DNA of 64,000 nucleotides, from positions 43,386 through 107,385 of the forward strand of contig DUZS01000007.1 of assembly GCA_013349405.1 (NCBI GenBank), written 5' to 3'. Shown one piece after another: positions 1 through 7,938 of the stretch; within the stretch, counting starts at the first letter, position 1, and each line of letters begins with the position of its first letter. The notes under the pieces are model-generated. The model did no database searches. It was not told the DNA's origin and saw only the letters and a list, made by a program, of their open reading frames with translations. The stretch comes from Desulfuromonadales bacterium. GTDB taxonomy: Bacteria; Desulfobacterota; Desulfuromonadia; Geobacterales; Pseudopelobacteraceae. The position numbers and the translations under genes were made by a program.

Positions 1-66
1 TAAGCTCAGGATAAATAATCCTGTCAATTTGGTTTCTTCTGTGACTACTATTATCTTTTTACGCAT
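1..66 (-). CDS. possible 5' end of a gene leaving the window
   Basis: An open frame starts with ATG at 66 and runs off the left edge without a stop (22 codons, beginning MRKKIIVVTEET). Only a weak GGT-type ribosome site precedes it. The basic N-terminus is compatible with a cytoplasmic protein, but the piece is too short to identify. It could be chance. Confidence 0.25.
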   Translation of the reverse strand, partial: MRKKIIVVTEETKLTGLFILSL

Positions 67-247
67 AATTGATACCTGTATATGTCGAAACTGTTAACAG
101 TGAGATTTCGAGGCAGAAGATGTGCATGATAGTATTAGCGTTCCAGATTGTTACGTTATTTTGCTGACTAGGAATACAACTGTCTGTATTTGTTATACAT
201 TATTCTACACATAACCATTAAAATTTGACACTGCGAGACTGCACCGT

Positions 248-751
248 CTATTCAGCCAGTAGGGTATTGGCCTGTTTTTCAATAAGCTTCATGTTTATCT
301 CACTGTACCCCCGAAAGTAGCCTGCGACAATTCCTTTTTTATCAATCAGCAGAAAGGTGGGGACAGAATACGCGCCAATAGTTTCATAGATTGTTTTACT
401 GTCAGTAAACCCCATTGGGAAATGAACATCGTTACTATCTATATATCTTTTCAGAGCTTCCTTACCAAAACCGGGGCCGGCGATCAAACCCTGAACATGC
501 ATTGCCGATTTTCCGTAATGCTCATTGATACGGTTCAGATAAGGTATGGCGGTTTTGCAGTAGGTACAATATTCTGAGGCAATCATTAACAACAGCACTT
601 TGCCGCTGTAGGCGGTGGAAGTAACCTTGACGCCGCTTGCCGCAGTAGATGAAAAAGCAGGCAGTTGTGTGCCTTTTTTAATGACAGCATAGCTCGTTGT
701 TGGGAGGGAAATACATAGTGCGGCAATAGCGATAATCAGAACATTATACAT
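248..751 (-). CDS. TlpA-like periplasmic thioredoxin-fold protein
   Basis: A 167-residue exported thiol-disulfide oxidoreductase of the TlpA/ResA type. A signal peptide (about residues 1-22, ending TTSYA) is followed by a thioredoxin fold with the redox pair C62-T-Y-C65 and a cis-proline segment YSVPTF near residue 130. The ATG at 751 is preferred over a GTG four codons upstream because GAGG sits 6 bases before it. It lies downstream of the beta-propeller gene on the same strand, but a strong terminator separates them. It is a paralogue of the gene at 7348 (same length, same central blocks, same C-terminal pattern around YRGYNE/FRGYSE). Members of this family reduce cysteines of apocytochromes or metal-site proteins in the periplasm; the partner here is unknown. 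Confidence 0.85.
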   Translation of the reverse strand: MYNVLIIAIAALCISLPTTSYAVIKKGTQLPAFSSTAASGVKVTSTAYSGKVLLLMIASEYCTYCKTAIPYLNRINEHYGKSAMHVQGLIAGPGFGKEALKRYIDSNDVHFPMGFTDSKTIYETIGAYSVPTFLLIDKKGIVAGYFRGYSEINMKLIEKQANTLLAE

Positions 752-800
752 GAAAAACCTCACTCATACGTAGGTGACCAAACGTGTACCACCTTAAACG

Positions 801-832
801 AAAAACGCCCGGCAGTCAAAAGACTGCCGGGC
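801..832 (-). terminator. intrinsic terminator after the beta-propeller gene
   Basis: A perfect 11-bp stem (GCCCGGCAGTC at 807-817 and its complement at 822-832) with a 4-base loop is followed, on the minus strand, by five T's (801-805). It should end the transcript of the 856-2940 gene and insulate the TlpA-like gene behind it. Confidence 0.85.
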
Positions 833-855
833 ATGGCATTTCAAAGGATTGTAGA

Positions 856-2940
856 TTACTTCACGGTGATTTTGCTGGCAGTTGCTGAGGTGTTGTTGGT
901 TTCAATTTTTTCTGTAATTACCGCAGGACTATCGGCAAAGGCACCAAGATAATAGCTGCTAGCCGAAAGAAGTGAAGTAGGCACAGCAACATTCAGCGTG
1001 ATCGCTTTGCTGGCACCGGCGGCAAGACTGGTTACAGCTGCTGTGCCGATTTTGTAATCGCTGCTGTCAATGGTCGTGTTTGTTGAGAAATAGAAGCCAA
1101 GGGTCGATGCGGCACATGTTCCTGTCCCCTGGTTTTTAACTGTGGCAATGAAGTTGTATTTAGTAGTTCCACGGGTTACGGAAGTTGTGCTGGTGCCGGT
1201 GGAAGTGGTGATCTTCGGAACGACGCTGACAACCAGGTCACATGAAACAGGAAGTGTTACTGGAACGGTGATTGTCTTGGAGTTATTCGTTGTTATCGGG
1301 TCTGGAACATCGCTTTTTGTAGTAGCGGTAAAGGAGGCGTTGCCGACTGTTGCGGGAGCAATTCCCGTGAATGTTACTGATGCACTTGTTGAAGCAACAA
1401 TTTCACCAAGAACACAGCTGGCCACCCTTGAACTGTTCATGATGCAGTTGGCCGGAGCAACAAAGCTTGCAGAACTGCTGAATCCGCTTGGCAATGTTAC
1501 TTTAACAATGCTGGCAACTGCTTTGTCGGGACCGGCGTTTGTAACGGTGGCGGTGACGCTGAGTGGAGCATTAGTGGTTACCGGGCTTGGGGAGGCAACA
1601 ACGTCCACTGAGAGGTCAGCCGTTCCGCCAATAGCAACAAGTGAACCGTCTATGATGACGTAGAGTGTTCCATCCATGCCGATGATCGGACGACGCAGGT
1701 CGTTGCCAAGAATGGTACCTTTTGAATAGGTAAACACTTTGACACCGGCAGGTGTGAACATGTTGACATTAGCCATGAAATCAACGCCGTCTGCTTTCTG
1801 AATGGTTCCGACATATACGGAACCAGTGTTGTCGATGATCGGATTGGCATACTCACCTGCGCCTGGCAGGACTGCCGACCATGTTACTGATGCACCTGTA
1901 GGATTGATGGCATAGAGCATGCTGCTTTCGGCGTTTTCATCAAAGCTTCTGGCTCCCGTTACGGGGTCTATGGTGACAGGATGGGCTGTCGCATACAGTG
2001 TTCCGCCATTGTTGGCAAAATTGGAAACCTGATAGCCGGGAGTCAAGGCGATCGTTTGTACCGCCAAGGTAGTGGGGTTAATGGAAATAACCTTCTGGTC
2101 ATCAGCAATGTAGATGTTGCCGTTTGCAGCTATGACCGGATTTGACTCACGATCATTGATAATAGTTTTGAACCATTTTGTTGCAGCATAAAATTTGCCG
2201 TCATCAGGATTGAGGGTCAGGTTGTTTGGATCAATTGCAACCAGTTCACCGCTGTAGTTTTCAGCATAAACGGTAGCTCCGTCAGGGGTAACGGCAGCAG
2301 ACCAGTCAGCACCTCTCTCGTTATAGATCCACTTGGGAGCTACAATTTTGGCACTTAGAGGATCGGAGTTAGTCGGGTCAAGAAAAACCAGGTTGTTGAC
2401 ATCAAAGGCGTGCAACCAGCCGTTACCGACAATTACAGTGCCGTCATCAGCCACGGTAATGGCACCGCAGCAGTTGCCGCCATCCGGATAATAAAATTTA
2501 ATCGAGAAATCGGGGTTAAGTGCCCAGAGGCCATTTCCGGAGAAATAGATAGTGCCGTCTTTACCTACAACTGGCGGCGCACAGCAGACACCAACGCCGT
2601 CAAGCAGATACTTGATTGCACCGGTACGAGGATCAAATGCATAGGCGCGGCCATCGTCGCCGGCAGCGTAAATAGTACCGTCAGTCCCTTCAGCAACGCC
2701 GGCAGTAAACGACTGGTCGGTGGTCCAAAGGTTGTTCGGATCATTTGGGTCGGTGAATGTTTGTGAAGGCGCCTGGTACTGCCATTTGATTACCGGTAAG
2801 GATGGGCCTTTAACCGGGGCTTTACCGGAGTGCTGGGCATTGTACTGGTAGGTAGCCCAATTGGCCGATGCGTTGGGAGCAGGTGCCAGTGCCACGGAAA
2901 GTGCTACGAGTGAACCACTCAGAATGATGCGTTTAAGCAT
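856..2940 (-). CDS. secreted PQQ-type beta-propeller protein with DUF11 and CARDB-like domains
   Basis: A 694-residue exported protein. The signal peptide (about 1-26, ending NASA) is followed by a beta-propeller of PQQ/WD40-like blades from about 30 to 435, shown by repeated DGTIYAAG and DGTVIVG type strands and AFDPRTG turns. A DUF11-like adhesion or stalk domain follows (about 440-560), then a C-terminal CARDB-like domain (about 565-694). A clear AGGAGG lies 10 bases before the ATG. No PQQ-dehydrogenase catalytic signature is seen, so a binding or structural surface role is more likely than an enzyme. It follows the small secreted protein at 3008-3310 after 67 bases, and both lie downstream of a riboswitch, so they are probably one regulated unit. 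Confidence 0.85.
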   Translation of the reverse strand: MLKRIILSGSLVALSVALAPAPNASANWATYQYNAQHSGKAPVKGPSLPVIKWQYQAPSQTFTDPNDPNNLWTTDQSFTAGVAEGTDGTIYAAGDDGRAYAFDPRTGAIKYLLDGVGVCCAPPVVGKDGTIYFSGNGLWALNPDFSIKFYYPDGGNCCGAITVADDGTVIVGNGWLHAFDVNNLVFLDPTNSDPLSAKIVAPKWIYNERGADWSAAVTPDGATVYAENYSGELVAIDPNNLTLNPDDGKFYAATKWFKTIINDRESNPVIAANGNIYIADDQKVISINPTTLAVQTIALTPGYQVSNFANNGGTLYATAHPVTIDPVTGARSFDENAESSMLYAINPTGASVTWSAVLPGAGEYANPIIDNTGSVYVGTIQKADGVDFMANVNMFTPAGVKVFTYSKGTILGNDLRRPIIGMDGTLYVIIDGSLVAIGGTADLSVDVVASPSPVTTNAPLSVTATVTNAGPDKAVASIVKVTLPSGFSSSASFVAPANCIMNSSRVASCVLGEIVASTSASVTFTGIAPATVGNASFTATTKSDVPDPITTNNSKTITVPVTLPVSCDLVVSVVPKITTSTGTSTTSVTRGTTKYNFIATVKNQGTGTCAASTLGFYFSTNTTIDSSDYKIGTAAVTSLAAGASKAITLNVAVPTSLLSASSYYLGAFADSPAVITEKIETNNTSATASKITVK

Positions 2941-3007
2941 GGATGAATATCCTCCTGTATTTTTATTTTTAATTGTTGAAGCTAAATTTCGTTCCGAATA
3001 TATTTAA

Positions 3008-3310
3008 TTAGTTTTCTGAGTGTTTTCCGTGGTCATGAGCAGCCTGTTTGTCGTGGACAACCAACTTCTCCTCGCCACTTACGATACCTTTCCGGGCGTG
3101 TATCTGCTTCCTCTTCTCAGTAGCTGCCGCCCCTTTTACCGGCCCCTTATTTTTGCCGGTAACAACACAGTCAGCAGGCGTTGCAATCACCGGTTTCGGT
3201 GCAGCAACAGCAGCTTTTGGTGCATCCACGCCCTGTTCTACTGCAAAACCTGCCACCGGAAGAGCCAGGGCACCTGCCAAAAGTACCATCGTCAACTTTT
3301 TCACCATCAT
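3008..3310 (-). CDS. small secreted basic protein, function unknown
   Basis: A 100-residue protein with a signal peptide (about 1-22, ALALPVAGFA) and a Lys/Ala/His-rich mature part with one cysteine. An in-frame ATG lies 30 bases upstream, but AAGGAGG at 3318-3324 sits 7 bases before the ATG at 3310, which fixes this start. It resembles no family I recognise. It is the first gene after the riboswitch at 3786-3865 and is followed by the propeller gene, so it may be secreted with that protein. Confidence 0.7.
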   Translation of the reverse strand: MMVKKLTMVLLAGALALPVAGFAVEQGVDAPKAAVAAPKPVIATPADCVVTGKNKGPVKGAAATEKRKQIHARKGIVSGEEKLVVHDKQAAHDHGKHSEN

Positions 3311-3754
3311 CTTCGTTCCTCCTTCTGTCATATATCCCATCCATCTGAACGGGGTTGTTAAAGCATTTTTATTTTTCTAGCTTACGGGTACTTACCTTGC
3401 TAATGCAGGTAAAATGCCAATATTATAATTTATTGCATACGCTGTTTTTTGTTATGCGCATAAAGCTGTTTAGCCTTTTACCATCAGCATTTGCGGTACC
3501 CATGTCGACAGCACGAGATAACATAAACCAATCCACTGGCGTAAATGCCTGATTATTAAGGCTTTGTACGCTAAATGCCTAGTAAGCAGATGTAAAGAAA
3601 CGTCAAAAGACGATCAAAACATCGCTGCACCTAACGGCTGAGTTTTGGGTACGGGGGGGAGTGCTTCATGTGGTGGAAGCGGAGATATGAATCTGAAACT
3701 GCTGACTTGGCTACTGTCGAATGACATGGCTACCGTCCTTTCGACTCAACAAAT
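3311..3754 (-). other. long untranslated leader without a convincing gene
   Basis: About 445 bases lie between the riboswitch terminator and the small secreted gene. Short open frames occur on both strands but lack ribosome sites and protein-like composition. I see no second hairpin-plus-T-run. The region is presumably a long 5' leader, or it holds an additional promoter. Confidence 0.4.
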
Positions 3755-3790
3755 AAAAAAGTCGAGTCTTCTTTTGAGAAGGATTCGACA
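3755..3790 (-). terminator. riboswitch-controlled intrinsic terminator
   Basis: On the minus strand, a stem of about 12 pairs with one mismatch and one bulge (arms within 3761-3790) is followed by six T's (3755-3760). Its 5' arm reuses the TGTCG that closes helix P1 of the aptamer at 3786-3790. Ligand-stabilised P1 should therefore prevent the terminator, which predicts an ON switch. Confidence 0.75.
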
Positions 3791-3865
3791 TTTCGGCGAC
3801 CCGGCTGTCTCAGTGAGACCCTTTAGGTTTTCCGTCCTGCCCTCGCGAGCAGTTTAGTATTATCG
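3786..3865 (-). promoter_or_regulatory. GEMM-I class riboswitch, A20 (cGAMP, GEMM-Ib) type
   Basis: Read on the minus strand, P1 is CGATA (3861-3865) with TGTCG (3786-3790). The J element TACTAAAC leads into a helix capped by a GCGA tetraloop, then GGACGGAAAACC, a second hairpin GGTCTCACTGAGAC, and the conserved block CAGCCGGGTCGCCGA. This order matches the c-di-GMP-I/GEMM fold. The base aligned to G20 of the c-di-GMP aptamer is A, which marks the 3',3'-cGAMP class known from Geobacter. The overlapping terminator implies an ON switch. The first gene downstream is the secreted 100-residue protein, then the propeller gene. Confidence 0.85.
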
Positions 3866-3986
3866 TATATCGTACTGCTTAAAACAGGAATACCCGTATT
3901 AAACGTGCGACTTTCTAACATACTGTTTTGATAAATTGCAACATTTATTTATCATGCTGATATTATTGTATTTTCTGTATATATTG

Positions 3987-4982
3987 CTAACCGGATTTAA
4001 ATGACGAGACGGCGGCTTGATATGTTACCAGGGTAAGATAGATGGTAAAACTGACCGCTGCAAAGATGGCAAGACGCCGTTGCAAAGGGGGGATGACTCT
4101 GGTCAAACCTGGTTTTGTTTTGTGCCGTTCCAGCGCGCCGCTACCACAGCCAGTTATCACTCCTGCGATAAGCAGCCCGTAAAGGAGAAAACCGATCCGC
4201 CCATATTCGGGCTGTAGCAGGCAAAATGGGCAGTGGTGGGTGGGAATTTCGTAGTAATAGAGGCAGAAAAAAGCGATCAGAGCTGCGATGCCTGTTATAA
4301 AGGTGGCAACGCTGCCAACCGCTAGAATCCTGCTGCCACGACCGGTGCGCCAGGTATACAGGCTGCTGATCAGGGTAGCTATCGCTGTTATGTAGAATAC
4401 GAGGGCCGTTGGCAGTGGTGTCAGTCCGGCCAGAACGCTTGACAGGGTCGCTTGACCGCCGTCAAAGAGACTGCCGCAACACGACGTGATAACATTCGGC
4501 TTCAGTTTCATGAAAAAGGTAACCAACGCTACTGATTCAAATGTTGCCAGCGGTGCCAAAGCCAATAGCCAGAGAAACCTGGTTCTGGTGAGGGGGGAAC
4601 TGCTTGAGCGGTTATCAGCGCGGTTCAGGATCAGCCAGATTCCGGAGATTACAGTACAGGCCAGTTTGGCAAGCAGCGTCGGGTAACCGAAGGGATTCAC
4701 ATTGAGTGTGCCCACTGCGCACATTGATCCGGTAAAGAGGGGGTGGAGGGCGTCTGCAGTGTAGATGAACAGTGCCAGGGTGGCTATTTGAAAACCGAGC
4801 AGAATGGCAATGATCGATGAGACAAGAGCCGTTTTCCGCTCCAGCATCAACTGCTGTTCGTTGCTGCTGGTGACATCCCATCCTCGCAGAATTTGAATAC
4901 CAATACCGGCAGCGTAGAGAAGCAGTCCCGTAGTCCCGAGTGAGGCGAGCAGCAGGGCGATGACGCCGGGCTGAAGAATCAT
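3987..4982 (-). CDS. polytopic membrane protein with conserved cysteine clusters
   Basis: A 331-residue protein with about eight membrane segments. Cysteines sit at positions that look functional: C88, a C168-C169 pair (VITSCCGSLF) and H249-H250-C251-P-F-C254 at the edge of a membrane segment (HHCPFCLLQ). It is the last gene of a four-gene operon; its ATG overlaps the ATPase stop by 4 bases. The CPFC motif recalls thiol-redox or metal-relay membrane proteins such as DsbB/VKOR, but I see no full match to either family. The context with an FtsX-type ABC system and a TlpA-like protein suggests transfer of electrons or metal across the membrane. This is inference. Confidence 0.75.
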   Translation of the reverse strand: MILQPGVIALLLASLGTTGLLLYAAGIGIQILRGWDVTSSNEQQLMLERKTALVSSIIAILLGFQIATLALFIYTADALHPLFTGSMCAVGTLNVNPFGYPTLLAKLACTVISGIWLILNRADNRSSSSPLTRTRFLWLLALAPLATFESVALVTFFMKLKPNVITSCCGSLFDGGQATLSSVLAGLTPLPTALVFYITAIATLISSLYTWRTGRGSRILAVGSVATFITGIAALIAFFCLYYYEIPTHHCPFCLLQPEYGRIGFLLYGLLIAGVITGCGSGALERHKTKPGLTRVIPPLQRRLAIFAAVSFTIYLTLVTYQAAVSSFKSG

Positions 4983-5707
4983 AGCTCCGTGTCCGTAGTG
5001 ACAAGCACGCCGTCCCGCACGACGATGGTTCGATCGGCCAGGTCTGATTCATAGACGAGCGGATCGTGGCTGGCAATAATCAGCGTCGTGCCCATTTTCT
5101 TGAGTTGAGCCGCTATTTCCATGAATTCCCGCGACAGAACCGTGTCCAGGTGAGCGGTAGGCTCGTCGGCAATCAGTACGGACGGTTTGTTGATGAGTGC
5201 CCGTGCTATGGCGACCCGCTGCTGTTCACCCCCGGAAAGATGTTCGACCAGTGCCGTCTGGCGGTGGCCTACGCCCAGTGAAGCAAGCAGCTCCGCCGCA
5301 TCATGCTGGATCTGGCGTCGTGGTATACCCACCGGATAGGCCGGTTGCATGACATTTTCCAGAGCGGTAATTCCGCGAATCAGATTGAACTGCTGAAAGA
5401 CAAAGCCGAACATCCTACGTCGAATTGCCGTGAGAAAGCGCTCCGGCAGCGACGTAACTTCAACAAACCCGGAAGCATCGGTGTCTACAAGTCCGGCGAT
5501 TGTCTCGCCCGTCAGGCGAATTCGGCCACTGGTGGGTCGATTCATGCAGCCGATCATGGAGAGCAGGGTGGTCTTACCCGAACCGCTCGGTCCTTTGATG
5601 ATGAGACTCTCCCCCGCCGCCAGTTCAAGAGTAATCCCCCGTACTGCCCGGTATTCATTTGCCGCACCACGATTGAATGTTTTGGTGACATCTATCAGTT
5701 CGATCAT
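4979..5707 (-). CDS. ABC transporter ATPase, LolD/MacB type
   Basis: A 242-residue ATPase subunit. It has Walker A at residues 39-46 (GPSGSGKT), Q105 of the Q-loop (FVFQQFNLI), signature LSGGEQQR at 157-164, Walker B ending in D181-E182 and switch histidine H214. Length and motifs fit the MacB/LolD/FtsE group, which powers mechanotransmission permeases. A segment of about 20 residues between strand 3 and the Q-loop (about 69-95) is longer than in LolD. It overlaps the permease upstream and the membrane protein downstream by 4 bases each, so the three are translationally coupled. Confidence 0.93.
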   Translation of the reverse strand: MIELIDVTKTFNRGAANEYRAVRGITLELAAGESLIIKGPSGSGKTTLLSMIGCMNRPTSGRIRLTGETIAGLVDTDASGFVEVTSLPERFLTAIRRRMFGFVFQQFNLIRGITALENVMQPAYPVGIPRRQIQHDAAELLASLGVGHRQTALVEHLSGGEQQRVAIARALINKPSVLIADEPTAHLDTVLSREFMEIAAQLKKMGTTLIIASHDPLVYESDLADRTIVVRDGVLVTTDTEL

Positions 5708-6849
5708 GCGCCACCCCGCATGGCATTGTCCGGATCAATAATTGCGGCCCGCCATGAAGGCACGATGGTGGCCAGCAGGAAGGGAAAAACTGAAAGGACG
5801 AACAGTATGGCAACCTGATAATAGTCGATAAACGGAGTGAGGCGGAAACTGGGGTAGAGGGTTGCCCACCCTTTCAGCACCGAAGTAAAAAGCGGTGCGG
5901 AAAAAAAGAATATATGGATGTACGCCCCGATAAGACCGAGCAGAAAAGAGGTCAACGAAACGATGATCCCCTCCCAGAGTTTGAGCAGCAGGATGTCCTC
6001 CGTGGCCCAGCCGGTTGATTTCAAAATACCGATTTCCTGCCGCTCGCTGGCAGAAATGCCACTGGCTCTATCCCAGGAAAAAATCACAAACGCCCATATC
6101 GCCATGCTGGCGGTAACCAGCAAAATCCCGCTACGCCAGTCAAAAACTGCCGTATAGGTACGCTGGATGTCTTCTCGTGTAATCGGTCGGCAGTCAGGAA
6201 ATAGTTCAACAATCCGTTCTGCAACCGTTTGAACCTCTCGGGGGTTACGGACAGCGACCGACAGGTCGGTTGCGGTCCCTTTTGAAAAATTAAACAACTC
6301 GCGCAGGTCCCCCTCGGTGGTCATGATCAGATCCGTTGTAAGTAGGTCGCTGGCAGGAGAAAATACTCTGCTTACCGTAAATGTCCGTGGTTGTCCATCG
6401 GAACCCCAGAGAGAAAAAGCGTCTCCGTTGCCGAGGCCACGCAGCTGTGCCAGGCCGGCACCAATGGCAATGTTCCCCGTCTGGAGCGAGTTGTCGCTTA
6501 CCGCCTGCAGGGTGTAGTTGGCACCAAGGTCGGCATCGTAATAATACCCCCAGAAACGGGGCTGAACTCCGGAAACTCCGCGGATTTCACTAATCGCCAC
6601 GGCATATTCAAGGGGAATGGGATCATGGCGACCGCCAACCATACGCTGGACAACCAGCTCCGGAGCATCGGCGAGGAGTATTTGCGCTTCACGGCGCAGA
6701 GCGTGGGTAAAAAACATGATGGATGCAAGGACAAATACCACTGTGCTGTAAATGAAAACAAGCGACAGGAGTTTGCCGCGTCGTCGCAAGAGACTGCTCA
6801 GGGTAAAGTCGAGAATGTTGCGCTGTCGATCAAGAGCTGGCGTCATCAC
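5704..6849 (-). CDS. ABC transporter permease, FtsX/MacB family
   Basis: A 381-residue permease of the FtsX/LolE/MacB type. One N-terminal membrane segment (about 28-50) is followed by a large periplasmic domain (about 52-235) and three C-terminal segments (about 243-370). The cytoplasmic coupling region SERQEIGILKSTGW, typical of this family, is present near residue 270. It is coupled by 4-base overlaps to the ATPase and to the small anchored protein. Such permeases often extract lipoproteins or drive periplasmic partners and do not form a channel; the substrate here cannot be read from sequence. Confidence 0.9.
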   Translation of the reverse strand: MMTPALDRQRNILDFTLSSLLRRRGKLLSLVFIYSTVVFVLASIMFFTHALRREAQILLADAPELVVQRMVGGRHDPIPLEYAVAISEIRGVSGVQPRFWGYYYDADLGANYTLQAVSDNSLQTGNIAIGAGLAQLRGLGNGDAFSLWGSDGQPRTFTVSRVFSPASDLLTTDLIMTTEGDLRELFNFSKGTATDLSVAVRNPREVQTVAERIVELFPDCRPITREDIQRTYTAVFDWRSGILLVTASMAIWAFVIFSWDRASGISASERQEIGILKSTGWATEDILLLKLWEGIIVSLTSFLLGLIGAYIHIFFFSAPLFTSVLKGWATLYPSFRLTPFIDYYQVAILFVLSVFPFLLATIVPSWRAAIIDPDNAMRGGA

Positions 6850-7133
6850 TTTTTTCCTGGTGGTGGAATGAACGCTCCGGTGGGAAAGTGCTCCAGTGCG
6901 CCGGGATGTTCCTGAAATGCCGAATGCCGGTCAGACTGTGACGGGTGGCGTGTATAGCGTGCTTCGGTACAGAGTGCCAGATCGGTTAATCCGAGTTGCC
7001 CGGCGAGCCTGGCATGTTTTTTCAACAGAGGAAGGTCTGCAGCACTCCGCATCTGTGCGTGTACAAACAGAAAACAGACTATACAGATGCCCGAGAAGAG
7101 AAGTGACATAAAAATGGTTGAGGGACGGAACAT
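6846..7133 (-). CDS. small membrane-anchored periplasmic protein of the ABC cassette
   Basis: A 95-residue protein. One hydrophobic N-terminal segment (about 7-26) is followed by a soluble tail with an unusual His/Glu/Arg-rich block, LCTEARYTRHPSQSDRH, then HPGALEHFPTG. GGAG precedes the ATG. It is the first gene of the operon and overlaps the permease by 4 bases. The dense invariant-looking histidines could bind metal. I recall similar tails in small proteins beside ABC genes in other genomes, but know no assigned function. Confidence 0.7.
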   Translation of the reverse strand: MFRPSTIFMSLLFSGICIVCFLFVHAQMRSAADLPLLKKHARLAGQLGLTDLALCTEARYTRHPSQSDRHSAFQEHPGALEHFPTGAFIPPPGKK

Positions 7134-7270
7134 GATTCTCCAGCCAGAGGGCGTGTTGCTTTAATCGAGACGAACGTAACGAGTCTTTATATACGATGAG
7201 ACCTTACCCTTCAAATGAAATTTAGCTGCCTGCGGTGTAAATCATAACCGACAGCACCTTTGTATTACGA

Positions 7271-7300
7271 TTGACACCGGGCCGGAGTCGGTGCTATGAC
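7271..7300 (+). promoter_or_regulatory. sigma70-type promoter for the TlpA-like gene
   Basis: TTGACA (7271-7276) and TATGAC (7295-7300) are separated by 18 bases and lie 48 bases before the ATG at 7348. It is divergent from the ABC operon start at 7133. Confidence 0.5.
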
Positions 7301-7347
7301 CCAATTCAAAAATACTGATACCAAAAGAAAAGACGAGGTAAACCTGT

Positions 7348-7866
7348 ATGCAAAGAAATTCCGTACTGAAGAATGTTCTGCTGCCGCTGCTAATACTGTT
7401 TGCGGTCATTCCAAGCCTGGTTTTTGCGGCTCCGATGAAGGGGAAAAAACTGCCGGAGTTTGAGGCAACAGCTATTGACGGAAAAAAAGTATCTCAGGCG
7501 AGCTATGCCGGCAAGGTCGTGTTGATTGCCGTTACCAGTGATGCCTGTGACGCCTGCAAAAAGGCGGCACCCATGTTCAATGAATTGACAAAAAAATACG
7601 ATAAACAGGGTTTTCAAATGCTTGGCCTGCATTACGGCGCCAAGTACGGAATTGAAGATCTCAAGAGGTTGATCAAGGACTACAATATCGGCTTCACGAT
7701 GGCCCTTATTGAAGAGAAAGTCGTCAAGAATACGCTGGGTATTTTCAGTGTCCCCTGTTACGTGGTGCTGAACAAGAAAGGCACCATTGCCGGAGTGTAC
7801 CGGGGCTACAATGAAGTTAATTATCAGCTTATGGAAAACCAGGTAAAGAATTCACTGGCAGAATAA
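7348..7866 (+). CDS. TlpA-like periplasmic thioredoxin-fold protein
   Basis: A 172-residue exported thioredoxin-fold protein. The signal peptide (about 1-28, ending VFAAP) is followed by the redox motif C67-D-A-C70. The cis-proline loop reads FSVPCYVVLN, so a third cysteine directly follows the cis-Pro, which is unusual. It is transcribed divergently from the ABC cassette and is the paralogue of the protein at 248-751. The position beside a membrane protein with CC and CPFC motifs suggests the two may exchange electrons. GAGGT lies upstream of the ATG. Confidence 0.85.
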   Translation: MQRNSVLKNVLLPLLILFAVIPSLVFAAPMKGKKLPEFEATAIDGKKVSQASYAGKVVLIAVTSDACDACKKAAPMFNELTKKYDKQGFQMLGLHYGAKYGIEDLKRLIKDYNIGFTMALIEEKVVKNTLGIFSVPCYVVLNKKGTIAGVYRGYNEVNYQLMENQVKNSLAE

Positions 7867-7938
7867 GTCGGTGTGTTCATTACGATATTCTCGCTAAAGT
7901 CACCCGTGTTTGAGATCATGCAACTGTGTTCTTCCTCC

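Noticed and set aside
3355..3857. Two plus-strand frames of 65 and 70 codons
   Set aside because: They overlap the riboswitch, its terminator and leader, lack ribosome sites and show no protein-like pattern.
3786..3865. Element considered as an inverted-repeat transposon end because similar blocks recur near 29.5 and 29.7 kb
   Set aside because: The three copies match the GEMM aptamer fold with varied loops and conserved cores, and two are joined to terminators, so they are riboswitches and not mobile repeats.
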